DNA from: Rhodospirillaceae bacterium
GTDB taxonomy: Bacteria; Pseudomonadota; Alphaproteobacteria; UBA7985
Assembly: GCA_002700865.1 (NCBI GenBank)
Contig: PAFB01000054.1
Span: forward strand, 1-9,724
Length of the DNA stretch: 9,724 nt
Direction: 5' to 3'
Shown here: in pieces, positions 1 through 6,105 of the stretch
Numbering within the stretch: position 1 is the stretch's first letter
How the letters are laid out: each line of letters starts with the position of its first letter
Made by a program: the position numbers and the translations under genes
Notes under the pieces: model-generated
Told to the model about the DNA's origin: nothing
The model's database searches: none
The model's input: only the letters and a program-made list of their open reading frames with translations

Positions 1-1037
1 GAAAAGCGGCGGAGCACGGCTTCAGCCGCTTTTTTTATGTTTTCGGGTGAGAGGTCTTCCATCTCCACCGGCTCGCCCTGATCCCAGCCATAGGCCGACG
101 ACGATCCCGCATAGGCCGGGTCATAGTGATCGACCAACAGCGCCTCGACCAGCCCGTGCCAGTCGCGCGCATCCAACAGCGCGACCCACTTTGCAATCAT
201 GGCGTGACCATGCCGATAAGTCAGCCGCTCTAACCGTGCCTTCACCTCGTCCGGATGATCAAACCACGAGCGATAGTCGTTGACGGAGTGCTGAACCCGG
301 GCCGCCATGGGGGCATGGACGCGGATTGCGGGGGCGTTGCGCATGGCATCGTGCAGGGATTTAGGAACAAACAGCTGGCCAATCTTCGGCGACTCAGACT
401 CAACCCACACCGGCTTTTCCGGGTCAAAGCGGCGCAAAGCGTCAACTATCCTGCTTTCAAAACCGCGCGGCGAGGGCTGCTCTGTGCCCGGTGTCAGGCC
501 AAACATCGACCCTTTGTGGTTGGCGAGCCCTTCGAGGTCCAATACTTGCGCGCCTGCTTGCGCCAAAGCCTCCAGAAACCGGGTCTTGGCCGTCGCGGTT
601 CGCCCTCCAACCACGCGATAGTTGAACCGGGGCGGCACTGTCTCAACCTGGCTCAAAACGCTGCGGCGATAGGCTTTGTAACCACCGATCAGAGTGTGCG
701 GTCGAAACCCGATCTCAGCCAACACGAGCGCAACGGACCCTGAGCGCTGACCGCCGCGCCAGCAATAAACCAGCGGACGGAAGCCGCCGGGTTTATCGAT
801 AAAGTATTGCTCGATGTGGTGCGCAATGTTTCGGGAAATCAGCGCTGCCCCTACTTTTTTGGCTTCGAAAGCGGAAACCTGCTTGTAAAGGTTGCCGACG
901 TGGGCGCGCTGCTCGTTGGATAAGGCTGGCAGCGATATCGCGCCGGGAATGTGGTCGTCTGCAAACTCCGCAGGCGAGCGCACGTCGATGATGGCATCAA
1001 AGCCTCCGGTCCAGTCTTCGACGCGCGTTACCCCCAT
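1..1037 (-). CDS. mnmH: tRNA 2-selenouridine synthase MnmH/SelU (3' end cut by window edge)
   Basis: MnmH replaces the sulfur of 5-substituted 2-thiouridine at tRNA wobble position 34 with selenium from selenophosphate, through a geranylated intermediate. 345 codons are visible with no stop; family members are about 350-370 residues, so only the last few are missing. Residues 1-125 form a rhodanese-type domain: IIDVRSPAEF at 16-25, and the catalytic Cys92 in YCWRGGQRSGS (91-101). Residues 140-345 form the P-loop half, with GRTATAKT at 145-152, DLEGLANHKGS at 167-177 and WVESESPKIG at 211-220. The P-loop is unusual: the glycine of the common GxTGxxKT pattern is alanine here, though Lys151-Thr152 remain. 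The ATG at 1037 is chosen because GGAGGTGA sits 7 nt upstream. The start overlaps the selD stop by 10 nt in another frame (ATGGGGGTAA), implying translational coupling. Identification is firm; the C-terminus is unseen. Confidence 0.94.
   Translation of the reverse strand, partial: MGVTRVEDWTGGFDAIIDVRSPAEFADDHIPGAISLPALSNEQRAHVGNLYKQVSAFEAKKVGAALISRNIAHHIEQYFIDKPGGFRPLVYCWRGGQRSGSVALVLAEIGFRPHTLIGGYKAYRRSVLSQVETVPPRFNYRVVGGRTATAKTRFLEALAQAGAQVLDLEGLANHKGSMFGLTPGTEQPSPRGFESRIVDALRRFDPEKPVWVESESPKIGQLFVPKSLHDAMRNAPAIRVHAPMAARVQHSVNDYRSWFDHPDEVKARLERLTYRHGHAMIAKWVALLDARDWHGLVEALLVDHYDPAYAGSSSAYGWDQGEPVEMEDLSPENIKKAAEAVLRRF
2..33. terminator. Hairpin with flanking A and T runs, possible bidirectional terminator inside the mnmH 3' end
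   Basis: AAAAGCGGC (2-10) and GCCGCTTTT (25-33) form a 9-bp stem with a 14-nt loop. On the plus strand the T run continues to 36. On the minus strand the stem also ends in TTTTC at the window edge. This is the layout of an intrinsic terminator readable from both sides. It lies within the last codons of mnmH, which is still open at base 1, so it would stop transcription only if mnmH ends within a few codons. A shorter alternative hairpin (CGGC-TTCA-GCCG) precedes the same T run. Sequence beyond the left edge is needed to judge its role. Confidence 0.4.
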
Positions 1038-3142
1038 TGTCCGCTCACCTCCACTTTACCCGTGCCCTTGCCCATACCCGGGCTTGTCAGGACACCAACG
1101 ATGGTTGCGTGGGGGTAGCCAGCGGCGCGCAGCGCCGTCACCACGGCATCGGCTTGATCACTGGCGACGGATACCAGCAAGCCGCCCGAGGTTTGCGGAT
1201 CGTGGAGCAAAGCGCTGACATCCGGGCTTAAAGTACCGCTAAGCAGCGACGCTGTGGCGCTCTGATTGGCCGCGAGGATGCTTGGGCGGACACCGGCGTG
1301 ATAGGCATGCAAAGCGCCCGGTAGCGTCGGGATCTTTTGCGCGTCGATCCGCGCCCCGATACCGGCAGGGAGTTCGGTTTGCAGATGGCCCAGCAGACCA
1401 AAGCCGGTAACATCAGTCCGCAAACGCACCGCATAGTTGCTCAACACACGCGCTGCGGCGGCGTTATCCTGTTGGCAATGGTCAAAGGTTGTTTGCACGT
1501 GCAGGGGGGACACCTTGCCCAGCATGCGGGCGGCCAGAACCAGACCGACCCCCAAGGGCTTTGTCAGGATCAGCGCGTCGCCAGCTTGTGCGGGTTCTTT
1601 GGCGGCGGCCTTGTCACCAACGACGGTTAAAGCAGCGGATAGCTCCGCGCCTTCGGCGGTATGACCGCCAACAATCGCCACGCCAAGGCTCGCCAATCCT
1701 TCACGCAATTGCTCAAGATCACGGCCTAGAACCCGGGGTTTTGCGTAGTTCAGGGTAAGGGCCGACAGCATGCGTGGGTTTGTTGCACCGGCAGCGTAGA
1801 GGTCGGAGAGCGCGTGAATTCCTGCAATTCGGGCGAAGACGAAGGGGTCATCGAAGGCATCACGGATGAGATCGACTGAACCGACATGAGTGTCAGAGAG
1901 CGCCGCCACGTCACCCGAGAGTGCCAGCGAACCCATGGTGTCTCGAAGCACAGCGGGGCCAACTTTGCCGCCACAGCCCGAGCAGCGCATGGTTTCAGGC
2001 TTGGCTTCCATCGCCTCGACCATGGCTTGACCAAAGGCGTTGTAGCGCTCCATCCAAACCCGGTCGATACGGTCTTTCCACGCGAACAGCGCGCCCGAGG
2101 CAGCGCTCAGGGCAAAGGGTCCCCAGATGGCACAGGCCCCGCCGGTTCCGTCGCCGATGAGTTGCAAACCGCGCTGTTGCATAGACACCGGACGGGGGCG
2201 GCTGTCTTCAGAGCGGCGGCGCAGATTGTCAGCCAGACCCGGTCCAGCACGCACGGCAAACACGCCAGCCTTTTCGCGGGGAAAGGCCGTGTAGTGCACG
2301 CAATCGCCCGCGCCAAAGACGGCGGGATGGGAGATTGATTGCAAGGTGGCGTCAACCTGCATGAACCCTTTCTCATCGCACGCCAAACCGCTTTGGCCCA
2401 CCCAGTCTGGGGCTTTTGAGCCTGTCACCAGCAAGGTTAGGTCAGCAGGGTTCAGGGCGCCGTCGATTGTCGGGCCTTGGCCGGTGATTTCGTCAACGCG
2501 CGCGCCGAGTTGCAGGGTCACGCCACGCTCGTTGAGCCTTTGCTCTGCCCATCGGCCCGCAGCGCGGGGCAGGCGGGGGAGCAAGCGATCATGATGATCA
2601 ATCAAGCATAATTGCCGGTCCGGGCTTTTTGCCGACAGCGCCAAGGCCAGCTCAACCCCGCCCGCACCTGCGCCAACGATGGCAATGCGGCGTGCCTGTG
2701 CTTTGGCCTGAAGGGCCTCAAACCGGCGGGCGAAGCCCTCGATTGGCTTTACGGGCGTAGCATGGTCGGCAGCGCCCGGGATCGCGTCCAGATCCGGGGT
2801 GGAGCCAACATTGATCGATGCAGTGTCAAAAGCAATGTCAGGCCGCCCGCGCAGAGAGAAGGTCTGTGTTATCGGATCCAGACCCTCAATCTCAGCAACG
2901 ATCAAACGATGCCCGCCCAACACACAGAGACGGTCGAGGTTCACGGATATCTCATCGAGCGCATACTGACCGGCAACATAGCCGGGCACCATGCCGGAAT
3001 AAATCGCGGTCCGCGACCGGCTGATCAGTGTTACCCGGAGCCCCGGAACCGACTTCATAGCCAAAGCCCGCAGAACTTCCACGTGGGCATGACCACCCCC
3101 GGCAAGAACGAGATCATGGTGAATGGGTGTAAGCGGTGTCAT
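1028..3142 (-). CDS. selD: Bifunctional FAD/NAD(P)-dependent oxidoreductase - selenide, water dikinase (SelD) fusion
   Basis: The C-terminal half makes selenophosphate from selenide and ATP, the selenium donor for MnmH encoded next. At 704 residues the protein is twice the size of ordinary SelD (about 350). Residues 1-370 are a pyridine nucleotide-disulfide oxidoreductase of NDH-2-like type: FAD Rossmann motif LVLAGGGHAHVEVL (11-24), second nucleotide motif IAIVGAGAGGVELAL (153-167), and a GAGDCV FAD motif at 277-282. Residues 385-704 are SelD: RCSGCGGK (386-393) with the essential Cys390 and Lys393, HALSDLYAAGA (443-453), GGHT (492-495), TDVTGFGLLGH (576-586) and HDPQTSGGLL (647-656). The active-site codon is TGT, so this is the Cys form, not Sec. 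The second Cys of the usual GCGCK motif is Gly here. This fusion architecture is known in bacteria; the role of the oxidoreductase half is not established. The start lies 9 bp after the upstream stop, without an obvious Shine-Dalgarno. Confidence 0.95.
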   Translation of the reverse strand: MTPLTPIHHDLVLAGGGHAHVEVLRALAMKSVPGLRVTLISRSRTAIYSGMVPGYVAGQYALDEISVNLDRLCVLGGHRLIVAEIEGLDPITQTFSLRGRPDIAFDTASINVGSTPDLDAIPGAADHATPVKPIEGFARRFEALQAKAQARRIAIVGAGAGGVELALALSAKSPDRQLCLIDHHDRLLPRLPRAAGRWAEQRLNERGVTLQLGARVDEITGQGPTIDGALNPADLTLLVTGSKAPDWVGQSGLACDEKGFMQVDATLQSISHPAVFGAGDCVHYTAFPREKAGVFAVRAGPGLADNLRRRSEDSRPRPVSMQQRGLQLIGDGTGGACAIWGPFALSAASGALFAWKDRIDRVWMERYNAFGQAMVEAMEAKPETMRCSGCGGKVGPAVLRDTMGSLALSGDVAALSDTHVGSVDLIRDAFDDPFVFARIAGIHALSDLYAAGATNPRMLSALTLNYAKPRVLGRDLEQLREGLASLGVAIVGGHTAEGAELSAALTVVGDKAAAKEPAQAGDALILTKPLGVGLVLAARMLGKVSPLHVQTTFDHCQQDNAAAARVLSNYAVRLRTDVTGFGLLGHLQTELPAGIGARIDAQKIPTLPGALHAYHAGVRPSILAANQSATASLLSGTLSPDVSALLHDPQTSGGLLVSVASDQADAVVTALRAAGYPHATIVGVLTSPGMGKGTGKVEVSGQWG
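1045..1052 (-). promoter_or_regulatory. Strong Shine-Dalgarno deciding the mnmH start
   Basis: On the minus strand GGAGGTGA lies 7 nt before the ATG at 1037. It is a near-full match to the 16S rRNA 3' end and is embedded in the last codons of selD. It fixes the mnmH start and suggests re-initiation or coupled translation after selD. Confidence 0.8.
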
Positions 3143-3151
3143 GCAGGTGGA

Positions 3152-3370
3152 TTACTTCGGATCGAACTGGCTGTTGGGGTCTTTGGCACTCCACTTAAAC
3201 AACGGCGGTAGGAAGAAAGCCCACAGGATACCGGCAATCAGGTAAAACGGTGTCTTTAACAGGATAGGCCACCCTTGCGGCATCAGGGACAAAGCTGCCA
3301 TGGCAAGCCAGATGTAGACAGGGAGGCCAATCAGGATGACCAGAATGAGTATGATTGTTCGCCAGCGCAT
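3152..3370 (-). CDS. Small two-helix membrane protein, DUF2842-like
   Basis: A 72-residue protein with two hydrophobic segments, about 5-30 (rich in Ile/Leu, ending LAMAALSLM) and about 41-59 (YLIAGILWAFFLPPLF), then a short polar tail. Length, the N-terminal MRWR and the 'hydrophobic-GILWA-P-LFKW' end resemble the alphaproteobacterial DUF2842 family, which has no known function. That assignment is from memory of the pattern and is moderately sure. It is the first gene of the apparent operon: its TAA is followed 9 bp later by the selD ATG. The ATG at 3370 is preferred over an in-frame start at 3784 because upstream codons lie antisense to the phosphotransferase gene and do not look protein-like. 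No convincing Shine-Dalgarno precedes the ATG; the nearest, AAGG, is about 14 nt away, which raises the possibility of a leaderless message. Its link to selenium metabolism rests only on position. Confidence 0.75.
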   Translation of the reverse strand: MRWRTIILILVILIGLPVYIWLAMAALSLMPQGWPILLKTPFYLIAGILWAFFLPPLFKWSAKDPNSQFDPK

Positions 3371-3375
3371 GGGAG
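3371..3375 (+). promoter_or_regulatory. Shine-Dalgarno supporting the TTG start of the phosphotransferase gene
   Basis: GGGAG lies 10 nt before the TTG at 3386. No ATG or GTG in the right frame occurs nearby; the next upstream in-frame ATG, at 3275, would force a long overlap with the divergent membrane-protein gene. A possible -10 element TATGAT is at 3350-3355 but has no recognisable -35. Confidence 0.5.
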
Positions 3376-3376
3376 T

Positions 3377-3405
3377 GAAATAGCCTTGAGCGAGGCCGGT
3401 GCCAA
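3377..3405 (-). promoter_or_regulatory. Candidate promoter of the DUF2842-selD-mnmH operon
   Basis: Reading the minus strand, TTGGCA (3405-3400) is followed after exactly 17 bp by TATTTC (3382-3377). The -35 matches TTGACA at five of six positions; the -10 keeps only TAT. Transcription from it would begin about 7 nt further, at or next to the A of the ATG at 3370, giving a leaderless mRNA. The site lies inside the first codons of the divergent phosphotransferase gene. The pattern match is weak, so this is a proposal only. Confidence 0.3.
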
Positions 3406-4327
3406 GTTGCCTTATGATAAAGCTGCCATCGCATCCTGGTGTGCGACCCGCGATATTCCCGTGAGCGTCGGTGAACGGGTGGGGGAAGGCGCGCTCAATC
3501 TGCACTGGCAGGTCACGCGTGAAGATACGGGCGAGCGACTGGTGTTTCGCCAGCGCGGGCAGGGGCATTGGCTGCGTCGCGGCTTCGTTGGCGAAGCCCT
3601 TGCCCAAACGATGGCGTGGCGGGCTGGTCTGAAAGTCCCTGCTGTTTTGCACGCCGACACGCAGGCCATGCTTATGACCCACAGCGAAGGCTGCGCCGAC
3701 CGGTTGGCGGTCTTGGCGTTGGCGGAAAATGCGCCCGACTTTCGCGCCGAAGTCACAAACCAGCTCAAACAATTGCAGGCACAAACAGGCTTCGATTTCA
3801 AAGGCGAGGATCAGGCAAGCTGGCTTCGTATGGCGATCAATGATTACTGTCTCGCCAGCACGCCTTGGCTAGACCAGTTGCAGCACCCCCAGCGGGCGCG
3901 ATCGATCATGGCAGCGGTCGCCGAGCTTGGCTTTGACCGGCTTTGCCTTGCCCATGGCGATTTTCGCACCGGAAATCTGCTGATTGATGGGGGGCTTTTA
4001 AGCGCGGTTTTGGACTGGGAATTCGCCGGATACCGCCCAGTTGAAGCGGATATCGGCTGGATGCTGTCATCACCCTGGCGCTACAGCCGGCCAGATTTGA
4101 CAGCGAGCGGGCTGATGACACGGCAAGCCCTGTTGAATGCCCTGTCCCAGCAGGACAGTCCGCGCTTGCGGGGGTGGGAAGCGCTGGCCTTGTTGCGCTG
4201 GGCAGTGATTGCCCGGTTGCAGGATGACCGGCAGGGCTTGGCAGCTGGCGCAAACGCTGATGAAGGGGCTTTGCTTCGAGAGGCGGAGGCCCTGTTAGAA
4301 GGGCCAGCCCCTGCATCTGTGCTCTAG
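3386..4327 (+). CDS. Phosphotransferase family protein (APH/choline-kinase fold, ACAD10/11-like)
   Basis: A predicted cytoplasmic small-molecule kinase of the aminoglycoside phosphotransferase fold; the substrate cannot be read from sequence. With the TTG start it has 313 residues. The N-lobe has LVFRQRG at 52-58, where ACAD10/11-like kinases carry their 'LRRxPxG' nucleotide-binding strand. The C-lobe carries the catalytic loop HGDFRTGN (190-197; catalytic Asp192, Asn197) and the metal-binding VLDWEFAG (208-215; Asp210), followed by DIGWMLSSPWRYSRP (222-236). This tail, with D-GW and W-R-RP, is typical of the ACAD10/11-type group rather than of true drug-resistance enzymes, so resistance should not be inferred. 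Start codons of this gene and the divergent selenium operon are 15 bp apart. Its TAG overlaps the convergent yciB stop by 4 bp. Family is sure; substrate unknown; start probable. Confidence 0.85.
   Translation: MSEAGAKLPYDKAAIASWCATRDIPVSVGERVGEGALNLHWQVTREDTGERLVFRQRGQGHWLRRGFVGEALAQTMAWRAGLKVPAVLHADTQAMLMTHSEGCADRLAVLALAENAPDFRAEVTNQLKQLQAQTGFDFKGEDQASWLRMAINDYCLASTPWLDQLQHPQRARSIMAAVAELGFDRLCLAHGDFRTGNLLIDGGLLSAVLDWEFAGYRPVEADIGWMLSSPWRYSRPDLTASGLMTRQALLNALSQQDSPRLRGWEALALLRWAVIARLQDDRQGLAAGANADEGALLREAEALLEGPAPASVL
4288..4305. other. Perfect 6-bp inverted repeat at the convergent gene ends
   Basis: GGCCCT (4288-4293) and AGGGCC (4300-4305) pair around a 6-nt loop, 19 bp before the phosphotransferase stop codon. 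No T run follows on either strand, so it is not a standard intrinsic terminator. It is the only hairpin I see near this convergent junction, where no intergenic space exists. Confidence 0.25.
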
Positions 4328-4950
4328 CTTACTTCCTCATCACCGTCTTCGGCTTCCATGGCGGCGAGGTGGCGTCCCATGGGCAGCAAGGCAACGAGCG
4401 AGAGAACCATCACACCAATGACGATGAAAAGCTTGTATTGCCCGTACGGGACAAGCATTTCTTCAGCCGGAATTTCCATGCGGTTGATGAAAAACCGCAA
4501 GCTTTCATTGGCCACAGCGCCAACAAGAAAAATGGTGATATAGCCCCATGCCATACTGTTCCAGACTTGATCTGGTAACTCCGTGGGCATGCGTTCACCG
4601 ATCAGCAATTTGAATAGATTGCGTCCAGCAAGCAGGAACCCAGCGAAGACGCCAGCCAAGCCCAACCACATGATCGTTGGTTTGATCATGACGAAGTTCG
4701 GGTTGCCCGTCACCAACGACAAGACACCCATGGGGATCAGCACCAAAGCGGACACCAGCGGCAACCAAGGCACCTTGCGTTCCGCCAGCCACAGCCACGT
4801 CACGGAAATCGTGGTCATGACCAACAGCGCGACCAAAGCGATTGCCTGTCCGTTGCCAAAGTCGGTTTCAACGCCTTTGATCAGGCGTCCCAGTACGACC
4901 CAGATTATGATGGGGCCTAGTTCCAGGGCGAATTTTAGCAATGGGTTCAT
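4324..4950 (-). CDS. yciB: Inner-membrane protein YciB / IspZ-type septation protein A
   Basis: YciB (also named IspZ or IspA) is an inner-membrane protein linked to cell division and envelope maintenance in enterobacteria and Shigella; its molecular activity is unsettled. The 208-residue product has about six hydrophobic segments, near 5-22, 36-55, 62-81, 89-108, 132-150 and 172-191, and a short acidic C-terminus. Family features seen are LLKFALELGP at the N-terminus, a tryptophan-rich second helix, the MIKPTIMWLGLAGVFAG block (88-104) followed by GRNLFKLLIGE (109-119), the W-x-YITIF-NE segment (135-149) and YKLFIVIG (172-179). Length is slightly above the usual 180-200. It converges on the phosphotransferase gene and diverges from the hydrolase gene, so it is probably monocistronic. 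The start has only a poor ribosome-binding match (AGGCC upstream). Confidence 0.88.
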   Translation of the reverse strand: MNPLLKFALELGPIIIWVVLGRLIKGVETDFGNGQAIALVALLVMTTISVTWLWLAERKVPWLPLVSALVLIPMGVLSLVTGNPNFVMIKPTIMWLGLAGVFAGFLLAGRNLFKLLIGERMPTELPDQVWNSMAWGYITIFLVGAVANESLRFFINRMEIPAEEMLVPYGQYKLFIVIGVMVLSLVALLPMGRHLAAMEAEDGDEEVS

Positions 4951-5032
4951 CTGTGGGTGGCCTTCAGTGGGCTAGAGTGTTAATGCCTCGACGCCGCATA
5001 ATTACGACCTGCGAGTGAAGGGATCAAGGTTA
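4951..5032. promoter_or_regulatory. Short divergent promoter region between yciB and the hydrolase gene
   Basis: This 82-bp gap must drive both neighbours if each has its own promoter. On the plus strand CATAAT (4997-5002) is a good -10 match, but no -35 is found at the right distance. On the minus strand TTGATC (5027-5022), 18 bp, then AATTAT (5003-4998) is a weak candidate for yciB. The two -10 candidates overlap, so the promoters would compete. For the hydrolase, AAGGGA (5018-5023) lies 9 nt and AAGG (5026-5029) 3 nt before the ATG at 5033. Confidence 0.3.
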
Positions 5033-5995
5033 ATGCAGACAGCGACGCGACGCATACAGGGTTGTGATGGGCTTTCCATCCATCTGATCCAGTGGACGCC
5101 CGATGACATATTGGCAGCGCGCGGCGTGATTCAACTGTTGCACGGTCAGGGCGAATACGCTGCCCGCTACACCCATGTCGCTCAAGTGCTCACCGACAAC
5201 GGCTTCATCGTTTACGCCCCCGATCTGCGCGGACACGGCGAAACAGTCTTCAGCCCGGTCCCCGAAGCGCGCGAAGAGCACTGTATTCCCGGGCATATGG
5301 CCGACCATGATGGCTGGAACAAGTGTCTGGCCGACTTTGAAATCCTGCGCGAGTTGATCCGCTCTGAGCAACCTTTGCTGCCGCTGTTCCTGCTGGGCCA
5401 CTCACTGGGTTCACTAATGGCTCAAGACCTGCTGATGGAAAACTCCAGCCTGTGGCAAGGGGCCGTGCTGCTGGGCTCGACAGGCGGACCCCTTGCGTTG
5501 CGCCATCGGGCGATTGATTTGGTGGTTCAGGTTCAACGCATGGTCAAAGGCGCGCGCGGCGCGGCGACCTGGACCGATGCACTTGTAATGCAGGCCTTCG
5601 CCAAAGAAATCGGCATGCAGCAGTACCGCTCGGAATGGCTCAGCCACGATCCAGAGGTGATCCTTGCCGCCGAGGCTGACCCGATGATGAACTTCCCTGC
5701 GTCTGCGCAGCATTGGGTCGATCTGGGCCATGCGCTCAAAAAGCGGGTGCGGCCTGAAAACATCGCGTCCATTCGCTCCGATATTCCCATCTGGATCGCT
5801 TCAGGCGGCAATTGTCCCATGGGGGAGAAGGGCAAAGCGGTTACAGCGCTGGCAGACTCGCTCCGCGCCGCAGGTCTGACGGACGTGTCGATGAAGCTCT
5901 ATGAGGGCATGAATCACGAGCTACACAACGAGCTGTGTCGCGAAGAATTCCTCGCCGATTTGGCCGGCTGGTTTGACGCCCAAGCCCCAAGATAA
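5033..5995 (+). CDS. Alpha/beta hydrolase, monoacylglycerol lipase / lysophospholipase type (Hydrolase_4)
   Basis: A 320-residue cytoplasmic-looking hydrolase (no signal peptide) of the 'serine aminopeptidase S33 / monoacylglycerol lipase' group, which cleaves ester bonds of small lipids. Oxyanion region LLHGQGEYAARY lies at 35-46, YAPDLRGHGE at 61-70, and the nucleophile elbow LLGHSLGS at 120-127 (Ser124). The C-terminal histidine is His295 in GMNHELHNE. In close relatives the acid residue sits in a G-x-x-D-P-V-G turn; here the turn reads GGNCPMG (258-264), so the Asp position seems to be Cys261, with Asn260 before it. Activity may be reduced or the acid may come from elsewhere. The ATG at 5033 is preferred over an in-frame GTG at 5015 because purine-rich ribosome-binding sequence precedes only the ATG. 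It stands alone; a 110-bp gap separates it from rpoZ. Fold is sure; substrate unknown. Confidence 0.87.
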   Translation: MQTATRRIQGCDGLSIHLIQWTPDDILAARGVIQLLHGQGEYAARYTHVAQVLTDNGFIVYAPDLRGHGETVFSPVPEAREEHCIPGHMADHDGWNKCLADFEILRELIRSEQPLLPLFLLGHSLGSLMAQDLLMENSSLWQGAVLLGSTGGPLALRHRAIDLVVQVQRMVKGARGAATWTDALVMQAFAKEIGMQQYRSEWLSHDPEVILAAEADPMMNFPASAQHWVDLGHALKKRVRPENIASIRSDIPIWIASGGNCPMGEKGKAVTALADSLRAAGLTDVSMKLYEGMNHELHNELCREEFLADLAGWFDAQAPR

Positions 5996-6037
5996 GACCG
6001 CCTAAAGCTGGATAGGCAGGAATGCGATTCGGCATTG

Positions 6038-6066
6038 TTGGCAAAATCTGGTTTTGCGCTTAATCT
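6038..6066 (+). promoter_or_regulatory. Candidate sigma70-type promoter of rpoZ-spoT with overlapping inverted repeat
   Basis: TTGGCA (6038-6043), 17 bp, TAATCT (6061-6066). The -35 is five of six to consensus, the -10 three of six; a start near 6073 would give a leader of about 33 nt. The inverted repeat GCAAAA-TCTGG-TTTTGC (6041-6057) covers the end of the -35 and most of the spacer, a position typical of an operator. A second small inverted repeat, AATGC (6021-6025) and GCATT (6032-6036), lies just upstream. The rest of the 5996-6105 gap holds nothing I recognise. Confidence 0.4.
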
Positions 6067-6105
6067 ATGGGGTAATTTCCACGACTGACATGATAGTGAG
6101 AACCA

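Noticed and set aside
255..743. 162-codon plus-strand open frame opposite mnmH
   Set aside because: It is the antisense shadow of a gene with clear MnmH motifs; its translation is basic, low in structure and unlike any family.
1965..1995. Possible selenocysteine codon and SECIS element at the SelD active site
   Set aside because: The active-site codon is TGT (Cys390); the frame has no internal TGA, so no Sec insertion is needed.
1886..2338. 150-codon plus-strand open frame opposite selD
   Set aside because: Shadow frame caused by GC-rich codon use; the opposite strand carries all flavin and SelD motifs.
3275..3385. Longer phosphotransferase start at the ATG at 3275
   Set aside because: It would add 37 polar, unfamily-like residues overlapping the divergent membrane-protein gene; the TTG at 3386 has GGGAG at a suitable distance.
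3152..3784. A 210-codon version of the DUF2842-like gene starting at 3784
   Set aside because: The extra 138 codons are antisense to the phosphotransferase gene, have no hydrophobic or domain character, and the protein-like part begins at the Met at 3370.
3386..4327. Reading the kinase gene as an aminoglycoside-resistance determinant
   Set aside because: The HGDFRTGN, VLDWE and GW-RP features fit the ACAD10/11-like group; there is no resistance or mobile-element context.
5015..5032. GTG start six codons upstream of the hydrolase ATG
   Set aside because: No ribosome-binding sequence precedes it, and the only -10-like element would leave almost no leader.
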